DNA of 34,632 bases from assembly GCA_027327915.1 (NCBI GenBank), contig DAHVWT010000014.1:1-34632 (forward strand), given 5' to 3'. Source of the DNA: Elusimicrobiota bacterium (GTDB lineage Bacteria; Elusimicrobiota; Elusimicrobia; UBA1565; UBA9628). Shown here piece by piece: positions 1 to 7,469 of the stretch; within the stretch, counting starts at the first letter, position 1; every line of letters begins with the position of its first letter. Made by a program: the position numbers and the translations under genes. The notes under the pieces are model-generated. The model was given only the letters and a program-made list of their open reading frames with translations. It was not told the origin of the DNA and made no database searches.

Positions 1-1338
1 GTGCTCTTTGAGATTATCGAGCGTCAGTGGCGTTGAATCCTGGAAGTCTTTCTGGAAGAGATCGCGGTCGAGCTGGGCCACGGAGGCCTCGTCCTTGACC
101 TCGATGTCGAGTTCGTTCTGGCTGACCTCCAGGAGCGGCATGAGGTTACCCGAGCCCACGCTTGCCCATGTCCCGTCCACGGACATGGCCTTGGTATGGA
201 ACATGCGGGGGTAGGCGTAGACCTTGACCCCGGATCGAAGGAGCTTCTTGAGGTGCCAGGCTTCGGCGTCCCCGGAAATCTTCCAGTCCACGTGCTCGTT
301 ATAGACGAATCGCACGTCGACGCCGCGCGTCGCCGCGTCCTCCAGGGCGCGGAAGACCTTGCCGTCCGTGAAGTAGGAGTTTTCGATGTAGATGCTTTTC
401 CGCGCCTTCTCGATATGGCCGAGAACGGACTTGCGGATGCGCCACTGGGAATTGAGGTCCGGGTCGGTCGCGACGACTCGAGCCTTCGGAGCGGGGGAAG
501 GCACGGTTTCCTTCGGGAATGCGTCCATGGCCTTGGCGCCGCCCGCGGCCATCCAGCGCTGGTCGAAATGATGGGCGAGCCTCATCGTGGCGCCGGAGCC
601 GACGACATGGGCCGCGGCGTCGTGCCAGGAATAATTCGCGTCGTTGGGCATGAAGCCCGTCGCCACTCCTTCGGCGCCGTCCATGACGAAGACCTTCCGG
701 TGGTCCCTCTCCAAGGGAAAAAAGCCCTTGCGGCCCGCGTTGGAGTAGCGCACATCGATGCCGGCTTTGCGCATCGCATCGTACATTGCGGCCGTCCCTT
801 GGCCGCGGGCCATCATGCCGTCCTGCCAGTCATGCAGCGGATTAACGTAGCGTCCGTAGAGGTTGTCCACGAGAACCCTCACCTGGACGCCGCGATGGGC
901 GGCGTCCAGCAGGGCCTGGGTCATTTTCATGCCGTGCGCATCACCGCGGAAATCCATGAACTCGACGTCGAGCCGGCTTTGGGCCCGCGCGGCCATGTCC
1001 AGAAGGCCCTTTTCGATTTGAGGGCTGCCGGCCCAGAATTCGACCTGTCGAGCGGGGACATAGGCGGAACTGGGCTTGGCCTGGGAAAAAAGGGCCCTGG
1101 AGACGGCTTTCCTCGATCCGTCGAAAAACGTTGAAAGAGAAGCGGGGTTCCCGAGGCTCGCGGCCTCTTCGAGAATCAAAGAGTGATTCGAGACCGGGGC
1201 GGGCGCCCCAAGGGCCGACGGAGCGGCGGCCGCCGTGAAACCGATCGCCGTTCCGCTCGAGCCCGAGACATCGACAGTCCCCCAGGCGGGGGAGGCGAGA
1301 GCCAGGGCCAGGGCGCCGATCGCATAATGTGATCGCAT
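1..1338 (-). CDS. Exported phospholipase D-like (HKD) protein, 3' end missing
   Basis: The reading frame is open from the ATG at 1338 to the window edge, giving 446 residues with no stop, so the C-terminus is missing. Residues 1-20 form a signal peptide, followed by an Ala/Ser/Pro-rich linker to about residue 85. Two HKD motifs of the phospholipase D superfamily are intact: H213-x-K215-x4-D220, and H381-x-K383-x4-D388 followed by GSGN. The architecture resembles bacterial cardiolipin synthases and PLD-type phosphodiesterases, which use the two histidines for phosphatidyl or phosphodiester transfer. An exported enzyme without membrane anchors suggests a periplasmic or secreted phospholipase or nuclease rather than a classic membrane-bound Cls; the substrate cannot be read from the sequence. 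The gene begins 28 bases after the M48-like gene and is probably cotranscribed with it. Confidence 0.88.
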   Translation of the reverse strand, partial: MRSHYAIGALALALASPAWGTVDVSGSSGTAIGFTAAAAPSALGAPAPVSNHSLILEEAASLGNPASLSTFFDGSRKAVSRALFSQAKPSSAYVPARQVEFWAGSPQIEKGLLDMAARAQSRLDVEFMDFRGDAHGMKMTQALLDAAHRGVQVRVLVDNLYGRYVNPLHDWQDGMMARGQGTAAMYDAMRKAGIDVRYSNAGRKGFFPLERDHRKVFVMDGAEGVATGFMPNDANYSWHDAAAHVVGSGATMRLAHHFDQRWMAAGGAKAMDAFPKETVPSPAPKARVVATDPDLNSQWRIRKSVLGHIEKARKSIYIENSYFTDGKVFRALEDAATRGVDVRFVYNEHVDWKISGDAEAWHLKKLLRSGVKVYAYPRMFHTKAMSVDGTWASVGSGNLMPLLEVSQNELDIEVKDEASVAQLDRDLFQKDFQDSTPLTLDNLKEH

Positions 1339-1366
1339 GGCCTCGGATCTCCCGGAGCCCCGCATT

Positions 1367-2446
1367 TTACCGGGCTTCTCCCGAGCCAGCCGCGGGGACC
1401 GCCGCGGCCTTGGTGGACGCGTTTGGAGATTCCATCGCGGCGACGACGGACTCAAGCCGCGCGATCCGCTTTGGAGTGACCGCGCGTCCGCTGCGCAGGA
1501 TTTTTCCCATGAGGCCGCGGGGGAGTTGCCCCGGCTGCTCCGCGTAGTCGGAGGCCATTCGTTTCCAGAAGCGGACCGCCTGCTCGGGGTCGTAGCCGGC
1601 CTTGGCCATCAGCATGACGCCGACGCGGTCGGCTTCGTCCTCCTGGACGACGCTGAAGCCGATCGTCGTTTCTTTCCGGACGCCGTTCGTCGCCAATCCG
1701 TAATAGGTTCCATACGCGATCTCGAGGGTGCTGATGCCCATGATCGTCGCTGGGGCGGCGGCCAACGCCAGCACGGGCGAAACAATCACCCCGGCGGCCA
1801 TCAGCCCGCCCTGCACGAGAAGAATTTCAGTCATCCGTTCCCCCATGTGCCGCTGAATCGCGTGGGCCATTTGATGGCCAAGAAGGGCCGCGAGCTCGTC
1901 GTCGGTTCGGGCGAGAGAAACCATCCCCGAAAGGACGCCTATTTTCCCGCCGGGAAGAGCGAAGCCCTGATCGGGGTCTCCCGCGATTTGGAAGGGGGCC
2001 GAGGTGGGGCCTGCTCGGACCAGTTTGACCTCCCAGTTCCAGTCGGGGCGTCCGGACACGGCGATCAGACGCGAGGCGACGCGCTGGACCCTGGCCAAGG
2101 AACCGGCGCTGTCCGACAGAATGGAGTTGGAAAGGAAACGTTGATAAAGAGTCTGGCCGATGCCCACCTCCCACGCCTCCTTAAAAAGGTCGATGCGGCG
2201 GCGTCCGGTGTTGGGCGCCGTGGTCTTGTCGTGGAGTTCGGCCCGGAAATGATGAAAGCGCTGCTTCAGGCGTTGCGCCCTCCCGGGCTCGGCGAGCTTC
2301 GCTCCGGCTTGAAGGCTCTGCGCGAAGCTGGCATCTCCCCTGGCGGCTATTCCCTCCAGGGATTGCGCGTAAAGGGTTGGAGAGGCGAGGGCCGCCGCCA
2401 GGCAGGCCGCTATCAGCGTGTTCCACTGAAATTTGTTTTGGCTCAT
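1367..2446 (-). CDS. M48-family (BepA-like) exported protein with HQMAH in place of HExxH
   Basis: The 359-residue product has a signal peptide (about residues 1-27, cut near YAQS) and an M48 peptidase core. The core shows the LPGGKIGV and GMVSLA strands, a zinc-helix segment at 191-195 and the downstream third-ligand motif with E269, E271, A272 and D273. The helix continues as H195-AIQRH, close to the HExxHxxQRH pattern of the periplasmic BepA/YfgC group, whose members help outer-membrane protein assembly. The expected catalytic glutamate is glutamine (Q192, codon CAA at 1873-1871), so as written the protein should bind zinc poorly and lack normal peptidase activity. It may be a pseudoprotease or chaperone, or the base may be an error. 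The start has no Shine-Dalgarno sequence, but an extended -10 lies just upstream. Confidence 0.85.
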   Translation of the reverse strand: MSQNKFQWNTLIAACLAAALASPTLYAQSLEGIAARGDASFAQSLQAGAKLAEPGRAQRLKQRFHHFRAELHDKTTAPNTGRRRIDLFKEAWEVGIGQTLYQRFLSNSILSDSAGSLARVQRVASRLIAVSGRPDWNWEVKLVRAGPTSAPFQIAGDPDQGFALPGGKIGVLSGMVSLARTDDELAALLGHQMAHAIQRHMGERMTEILLVQGGLMAAGVIVSPVLALAAAPATIMGISTLEIAYGTYYGLATNGVRKETTIGFSVVQEDEADRVGVMLMAKAGYDPEQAVRFWKRMASDYAEQPGQLPRGLMGKILRSGRAVTPKRIARLESVVAAMESPNASTKAAAVPAAGSGEAR

Positions 2447-2453
2447 TGTGAGA

Positions 2454-2462
2454 AATATAGCA
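2454..2462 (-). promoter_or_regulatory. Extended -10 promoter of the M48-like gene
   Basis: On the minus strand the bases read TGC followed by TATATT, an extended -10 (TGnTATAAT-like) in a GC-rich region. No good -35 is seen. Transcription starting about 7 bases downstream would begin at or next to the ATG at 2446, so the mRNA would be nearly leaderless. Confidence 0.45.
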
Positions 2463-2517
2463 AGGACCAGCGAAATGAGCGAGGGCCATTGAGCCCCAAA
2501 TGGATGGGACTATGGTC

Positions 2518-3057
2518 CTAGGACCCCGGACGGAAGCAGAGCCGGCAGCGGGCCTCGTATTTGTCCGCGGAGCCGACTTCAATGATCTTTTTTGAGACGG
2601 AAAGCCTCTGCGAACGGTTCGCGGGGCTTCCGCAGAGGGCGCAGATCGCGAGGTTTTTGGTCACGAATTCCGCGACCCCCATCAAAAGGGCCGTCGCGGG
2701 AAAGGGCTTGCCGCGATAGTCCTGGTCGAGCCCGGCGGCGATCACGCGCTTTCCCTTGTCGGCGAGGGCCTCGCAGACGGAGACGATGCGGGGGCCGAAA
2801 AACTGGACCTCGTCGATGCCCACGACGGCGGTCTCCGGCGCGACGGCGGCCAGGATTTGGGAGGGCGATGTCGCGGGCTTGGAGGCGATGCGGTGCTTGT
2901 CGTGGGAGACGATGTGGTCCTCCAGGTAACGCTTGTCGAGCACCGAGCTGAAGACCTGGATTTTCTGCTTGGCGAGCGTCGCGAGATTGAGCCGGCGGAT
3001 GAGCTCCTGCGTCTTCCCCGAGAACATGCTGCCCACGATGACTTCGATCCAGCCCAT
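2518..3057 (-). CDS. tdk: Thymidine kinase
   Basis: The product phosphorylates thymidine (and deoxyuridine) to the monophosphate in the salvage pathway. It has 179 residues, within the usual size of bacterial type II (TK1-like) thymidine kinases. The P-loop GSMFSGKT is at residues 9-16, the DEVQFF Walker B/catalytic segment follows mid-protein, and two CxxC pairs (CALC, then CRLC near the end) form the structural zinc ribbon of the family. The reading frame stays open upstream to 3384, but that stretch is Pro/Ser/Arg-rich and is the shadow of the neighbouring dehydratase gene, so I place the start at the ATG immediately before GWIEVIVGSMF. No Shine-Dalgarno is visible. It lies 67 bases after the dehydratase gene and probably shares its transcript. 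Confidence 0.95.
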   Translation of the reverse strand: MGWIEVIVGSMFSGKTQELIRRLNLATLAKQKIQVFSSVLDKRYLEDHIVSHDKHRIASKPATSPSQILAAVAPETAVVGIDEVQFFGPRIVSVCEALADKGKRVIAAGLDQDYRGKPFPATALLMGVAEFVTKNLAICALCGSPANRSQRLSVSKKIIEVGSADKYEARCRLCFRPGS

Positions 3058-3124
3058 GGCGGGGCGCCAGAGGGGGTAGGGGGTCGGCCTTAACGAAGAG
3101 GAGGAGGGGCGGGGCTTTCCCGGG

Positions 3125-4150
3125 CTAGGGCGCCGCGATTTCCTTGGTTCGCGCTTCATACTGTTTTTGATAGTAGGAGGAGAAATCCGACGAAGTCTTG
3201 AGGGGCCGCCACCATTGAGGCCGGGCCTTGTACCAGGCGACGGTCTCCCGCAGGGTCCTGTCGAAGGGGAAGTCGGGCCGGAAGCCCAGCCGGGAGAGGG
3301 GGCCGGAGTCGAGGGCGTATCGACGGTCGTGCCCCGGCCGGTCGGGGACGCGTCGCACGAGGTTTCGGGGAACCCCCATGACATCCCGCGTCCTCTCGAC
3401 GAGAGCGCGATTTTCGACGAGGACTTCGCCGCCGACGTTGTAGGCGTCCCCAGGCTTCCCCTTTCTTAGCAGAAGACCGATCGCCCGGACGCAGTCGAGG
3501 ACGTAGATCCAATTGCGGACCTGCCGTCCGTCGCCGTAGAGGGGGTAGGGCTTGCCCTCGATCCAGTTCGTGATCATGAGAGGGACGGCCTTCTCGGGAT
3601 ACTGGTAGGGGCCGAAATTATTGGAGGGCCTCGCGATGACGACGGGAAGGCCGTAGGTCTTGTGATAGGCGGCCGCCAGATGGTCGGCGGCGGCCTTCGA
3701 GGCCGCGTAGGGGCTCGTCGGCCGGAAGGGCGCGTCCTCCCGGCTTTTGCCCTTGAGCACCGGACCGTAGACCTCGTCGGTGCTGATGTGAAGGAAGCGC
3801 TTGATCTCGCCCGCGCGGCGGCGCGCCTCCTCAAGAAGGACATGAGTCCCCAGGACGTTGGTTTTAAGGAAGGCCGCCGGATCCAGGATCGAGCGGTCGA
3901 CGTGGGTCTCGGCGGCGAAGTGGGCCACGGCTTGGACGCCCTCCATCGCTTGGCGTACGGCCCGTGGATCGGTGATGTCGCCTCGAAGAAAGCGGTAGCG
4001 CGGGTGAGGGATGAGGTCCGCGAGGTTCTCGGGGTTTCCCGCGTAGGTCATCGCGTCGAGATTGACGATCTCGTCCTTAGTTTCGGTCAATGCCCGCCGG
4101 ATGAAGTTAGAGCCGATGAAGCCCAAGCCCCCGGTCACGAGGATCTTCAT
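3125..4150 (-). CDS. rfbB: dTDP-glucose 4,6-dehydratase
   Basis: This is a 341-residue extended short-chain dehydrogenase. It carries the NAD-binding TGGLGFIGSN at the N-terminus, the STDEVYG active-site strand whose Asp-Glu pair is diagnostic of RmlB-type dehydratases, and the YAASK motif supplying the catalytic Tyr and Lys. It converts dTDP-glucose to dTDP-4-keto-6-deoxyglucose, the precursor of rhamnose and other 6-deoxy sugars of surface polysaccharides. The rest of the rhamnose pathway (RmlA, RmlC, RmlD) is not in this window. The gene starts 11 bases after the end of the upstream epimerase gene, so the two are an operon making nucleotide sugars. A close NDP-sugar dehydratase specificity cannot be excluded. 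Confidence 0.93.
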   Translation of the reverse strand: MKILVTGGLGFIGSNFIRRALTETKDEIVNLDAMTYAGNPENLADLIPHPRYRFLRGDITDPRAVRQAMEGVQAVAHFAAETHVDRSILDPAAFLKTNVLGTHVLLEEARRRAGEIKRFLHISTDEVYGPVLKGKSREDAPFRPTSPYAASKAAADHLAAAYHKTYGLPVVIARPSNNFGPYQYPEKAVPLMITNWIEGKPYPLYGDGRQVRNWIYVLDCVRAIGLLLRKGKPGDAYNVGGEVLVENRALVERTRDVMGVPRNLVRRVPDRPGHDRRYALDSGPLSRLGFRPDFPFDRTLRETVAWYKARPQWWRPLKTSSDFSSYYQKQYEARTKEIAAP

Positions 4151-4161
4151 GTTCCGCGGCG

Positions 4162-5187
4162 CTACGCCGCCGAGGCGGCGCGAGGACGGGCTCGTCCCTT
4201 GAAGTAGGACGAGGCGAAATAGTTCCAGGTGTCCACGATGCCGTCCTCGAAACCCATCAGGGCCTTGTATCCCAGATCGCGCTTGGCCCCCGAGATGTCG
4301 GCGTAGGTCTTGCGGACGTCCCCGGCCCTCTTGGGGTGCCTCTTTCTCTCGAGGCGGCGGCCGACGACTTTCTCGATGACGCGGATGAGATCATTTAAGG
4401 AATAGGAGCAGCCGTTCGCGATATTGTAGGCCCTGCCGACGCCCTTTTCGGTCTTCAAGGCCAGGAAATTCGCGAAAACGATGTTTCTGATGTGGGTGAA
4501 ATCGCGGCTCTGCTTGCCATCCCAATGGAGTTCCAGGGGCTCTCCACGCCAGGCTTGCTCCATGAAGCGCGGGATGACCGCCGAATAAAGGGATTCCGGG
4601 TCTTGTCGGGGACCGAAGACGTTGAAGTAACGCAGGCTCACCGTCGGGAGGCCATAGGTTTTGGCGAACAGGACGCAGTAGTGCTCTCCGGCGAGCTTGG
4701 AGGCGGCGTAGGGGGAGAGGGGCGCGGGGAGATCCGTTTCCTTTTGGGGAAAGCGCTTCGAGTCGCCATAAACCGAGCTCGACGAGGCGTAGACGACGCG
4801 GCCGACCTTGGCCTCTTTCGCCGCCCAGAGGAGGTTCAAGGTCCCGGTGCTGTTCGACTCGTGGCTGTCGATGGGGTTGTCCACGGATTTAGGCACGGAG
4901 CGTAGCGCCGCCTGGTGGATCACCGCCTTGACGCCCGAGACCGCCCGGCGGCAGTCCTCGATCGAGCGCAGGTCTCCCTGGAGGAACTCGACCTTATCCT
5001 TGAAAGAAGCCATGTGTTCGAGTTTCCCCGTGGAAAGATTGTCGAGAACTCGCACGGCGACCCCGGCTTGGACCAGGGTCTCGGCGATATGGGAGCCGAT
5101 GAAGCCGGCGGCGCCGGTGACCAGCATGGGACCGTCGGCGGGAGAGACGAGCCCCCTGGGGAGGGAAAGCGGCACTTGGGAAGGCAT
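4162..5187 (-). CDS. NAD-dependent UDP-sugar 4-epimerase (WbpP/GalE-like)
   Basis: An extended SDR-family enzyme with the GAAGFIGSH dinucleotide-binding loop, the ASSSSVYGD active-site strand and the YAASK catalytic Tyr/Lys. Features such as the HQAALRSVPKS segment and RYFNVFGPRQDP look most like UDP-N-acetylglucosamine 4-epimerases of the WbpP/VipB group and GalE relatives. The likely role is interconversion of UDP-GlcNAc/GalNAc or UDP-Glc/Gal for surface glycans. There are two possible ATG starts, 5196 and 5187. I prefer 5187 (341 residues) because an extended -10 element covers the first ATG; both starts precede the fold. The C-terminal Arg/Ala-rich tail is not conserved in the family. The exact substrate is inferred and uncertain. 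Confidence 0.9.
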   Translation of the reverse strand: MPSQVPLSLPRGLVSPADGPMLVTGAAGFIGSHIAETLVQAGVAVRVLDNLSTGKLEHMASFKDKVEFLQGDLRSIEDCRRAVSGVKAVIHQAALRSVPKSVDNPIDSHESNSTGTLNLLWAAKEAKVGRVVYASSSSVYGDSKRFPQKETDLPAPLSPYAASKLAGEHYCVLFAKTYGLPTVSLRYFNVFGPRQDPESLYSAVIPRFMEQAWRGEPLELHWDGKQSRDFTHIRNIVFANFLALKTEKGVGRAYNIANGCSYSLNDLIRVIEKVVGRRLERKRHPKRAGDVRKTYADISGAKRDLGYKALMGFEDGIVDTWNYFASSYFKGRARPRAASAA

Positions 5188-5194
5188 CGCGCGC

Positions 5195-5203
5195 ATTCTA
5201 TCA
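5195..5203 (-). promoter_or_regulatory. Extended -10 promoter of the epimerase operon
   Basis: The minus strand reads TGA followed by TAGAAT, an extended -10. It overlaps the first possible ATG (5196) and would place the transcription start next to the second ATG at 5187. No convincing -35 is present. Confidence 0.4.
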
Positions 5204-5249
5204 TTTGGCGCGGCCCGAAAGTCCTACCGGGATTGGGCCTATTCGGCCC

Positions 5250-5278
5250 TTGGGGAGAGTCGCGGACATCGGTACTAT
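5250..5278 (+). promoter_or_regulatory. Candidate promoter of the 727-residue exported protein gene
   Basis: TTGGGG (5250-5255) is followed after a 17-base spacer by TACTAT (5273-5278). The expected start of transcription falls at about 5285, right at the ATG, although an AAAGGA Shine-Dalgarno-like stretch also lies between the -10 and the ATG. Confidence 0.35.
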
Positions 5279-5285
5279 TAAAGGA

Positions 5286-7469
5286 ATGGCGACGCGCGCG
5301 CGAAAGCTTTTCTCGGCGTGGCTGGCAGCGGCCTCAATGCTGGGCATCCCCCATCGGGCCCATTCGCAGTCCGCGGAGGGGGCCGCGGTCCAAAGCGTCT
5401 GGACGAAGGCCAGTGTCGGCGAATCCTTCTCCGACGACGACCTCACGACGAGCGAGAAGACCAACTTCGGCTTTAATTTCCAGAATTCCGGGATGCGCGG
5501 CTGCGACCGCTTTCCTTATCTTTTCAACACGATTCCCGTCTCCTACGCCATCCCGGCGATTGCCGGGGCCAACTCCCTCATTACGAATCTGGCCGGGAGC
5601 GGCACCAGGAAATTCCTCCGGGATCCCCAATATGGCCGGCTCTTTCTCGACGACGAGATCAACGTGAATCCCACGTTGGGCCCCAGCCGGGAGATCGCGA
5701 CCCCCATCAAAGGCCTGCCGCTCTCGTTTTTCGGGACCGTAAACCTGAACGGCACGTCGGGGGTCGCGCGGCCGCTTCCCAACCAGGATTCCTGCAAGGA
5801 AATCAAGCAATACTTAAAGCTGTGGGATTTCAAGCTCGTTCTTCCCTTATCGGGCAAGCGTTTCGCCGCGATGCTGCCGGGGGAGATCTGGAGGATTCCC
5901 GTCACCTTCACGATACGCATCGGCCCCTCGGCCGGCTATTCGGCGACGAACTCCGTCGCGGCCGGGCTTTTGTCCGGAGCGGCCCAGCAGGCCCTCATGC
6001 AGGGCGTCAACGTCGTCATCGCGATCTCCGGGAGCACCCAAAAGTCGGCCACGGTCACGTTGCGCCGCTTGGATGAGAATTCGCTGCGGGTGCGCGTGAG
6101 GCTTGGCCGCGCGAGAATCCTCGACGCCAACGGGACGGTTTTCGCGGGAGCGCCCGTCGTCGGAATGACCGAGTCGCTCGTCGGAGGGCTCGTCGCGCAT
6201 CTTTCAAAGACGATCGCTCCAGGCGTCGCTTCCTATGTATCCCAGGAGTTGCTGCTCCTGTTGAGCGGCCAGTTGACCCTGGATTGGTCCTACACCGCCG
6301 GGGATACGGCGGTCCTCGAGTATGTGCTCAATCCGAACAACGCGGATCAAATGGACATCCTGGCGCGGCTTCTGCGCGGCGACCTCAACGTCTTCAAGCA
6401 GCTCGTCCATTTCTCGAGGCTCTCCAAACCCTCCTCCTCCGACAACACGGATCTCAAGCAATTGTCGGCCCTTGAGAAGGAGCATTCGCAAGCCCTGGGC
6501 CAGAAGCCCAGCTACTCCGGCTTGACGGCGATCCGCTCCGCCATGGCCCAGATCACGGGGGGCTTGCCGTTTATCGGGAACTTCTCATGGAACCGCGGCC
6601 ATGACGAATCGAGCTTCCTCGACATGCACCAACAGGGATACGACCGCTACCACGTCTACGATGCCTCCCGCCAAAGGAACTGGGGGCTGTTTTACATCCC
6701 CTTCGCCGGCACCGTCTCTTTGAGAAACCACAGCCAGAGCGTCCAGGCTTTCGCCTCCAAAAACAGCTCCGGATCCTCCGTCGGCGCCTCCGTGCTCTTC
6801 GTCGACCAGCACGGCGCCCTGCGCCGGGTCGGCAAGAGAACGGCGGGAGGCCTCGAGGAGTATAACAGCGTCATGCGCTACGTCGGCGTGCACGGCGCGG
6901 GGATCGACCGCAAGATGGAGATACCGGTTCCGAGCGTGCTTGCTTCGGGCGGGATCAAGAGGTCGAACATGAATTTCTCCCTTTACCTTTCCTCGACGGC
7001 GGTGGGCTCCATCCTCAAGACATCCGCCGACGAGGTGATGGCGGCCTACCGCAACGCCTTCCCGGCTCGCGAGACCTCGCGCGCTGGGATCGCGGGGCGC
7101 TTGGCTCGGGCCGTGGACGGGCTCATCAACCGCCGCGGCGATAAGAAGGCGGCGCGTCTGGCGGGAGACCTTTTGAGGGCTGGGGAGGCCTCCGATCAGG
7201 ACGATCAGCTCGCGGCCTTCGCGAAGGTCGTCTCCGGCAAGGGCAAGAGCAAGATGGGGTTCAAGGACGTCTTCAGGGTTCTCGTCCAGTTCGTCGATCC
7301 GACGGAGGTCGCCGGGGAGCTTCTGATGACCGTGGCCGCCCAGATGGGCCAGGCGAACAGCGGGGAGACCCATCTCGTTTACAATCAAGGTCTTCTCCAT
7401 AGCCCGTCCGTCGAGAGCTTCGCTAAGACCAAGTACCGCTATATCCCGCCCCAGCCGCTGACCGATTAG
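5286..7469 (+). CDS. Large exported protein of unknown function
   Basis: I do not recognise this 727-residue protein. The frame is open upstream to 5205, but the ATG at 5286 follows AAAGGA and starts a typical signal peptide (basic MATRARK, hydrophobic core, cut near AHSQS), so I chose it. The mature protein is rich in Ser, Gly and aromatic residues. It has a mid-section with a hydrophobic Gly/Ala stretch around GLLSGAAQQALMQGVNVVIAISG and beta-like alternating segments. Near the middle is a block with HDESSFLDMHQQGYDRYHVYD. The C-terminal third is helical and Lys/Asp-rich. There is no lipobox, no obvious catalytic motif and no repeat array. It is probably periplasmic or outer-membrane associated. 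It lies tail to tail with lptD, with overlapping stop codons; that placement does not establish a shared role. Confidence 0.85.
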   Translation: MATRARKLFSAWLAAASMLGIPHRAHSQSAEGAAVQSVWTKASVGESFSDDDLTTSEKTNFGFNFQNSGMRGCDRFPYLFNTIPVSYAIPAIAGANSLITNLAGSGTRKFLRDPQYGRLFLDDEINVNPTLGPSREIATPIKGLPLSFFGTVNLNGTSGVARPLPNQDSCKEIKQYLKLWDFKLVLPLSGKRFAAMLPGEIWRIPVTFTIRIGPSAGYSATNSVAAGLLSGAAQQALMQGVNVVIAISGSTQKSATVTLRRLDENSLRVRVRLGRARILDANGTVFAGAPVVGMTESLVGGLVAHLSKTIAPGVASYVSQELLLLLSGQLTLDWSYTAGDTAVLEYVLNPNNADQMDILARLLRGDLNVFKQLVHFSRLSKPSSSDNTDLKQLSALEKEHSQALGQKPSYSGLTAIRSAMAQITGGLPFIGNFSWNRGHDESSFLDMHQQGYDRYHVYDASRQRNWGLFYIPFAGTVSLRNHSQSVQAFASKNSSGSSVGASVLFVDQHGALRRVGKRTAGGLEEYNSVMRYVGVHGAGIDRKMEIPVPSVLASGGIKRSNMNFSLYLSSTAVGSILKTSADEVMAAYRNAFPARETSRAGIAGRLARAVDGLINRRGDKKAARLAGDLLRAGEASDQDDQLAAFAKVVSGKGKSKMGFKDVFRVLVQFVDPTEVAGELLMTVAAQMGQANSGETHLVYNQGLLHSPSVESFAKTKYRYIPPQPLTD

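Noticed and set aside
196-1134. A 312-codon plus-strand open frame at the left end
   Set aside because: The minus strand here encodes the PLD protein with two intact HKD motifs; the plus frame is its shadow.
1364-1372. TAAAAT on the minus strand as a separate promoter for the PLD gene
   Set aside because: It lies across the stop codon of the upstream gene, has no -35 partner, and cotranscription explains the gene equally well.
3058-3384. N-terminal extension of thymidine kinase by 109 residues
   Set aside because: The extension is Pro/Ser/Arg-rich, overlaps the dehydratase gene out of frame, and the kinase fold begins exactly at the ATG at 3057.
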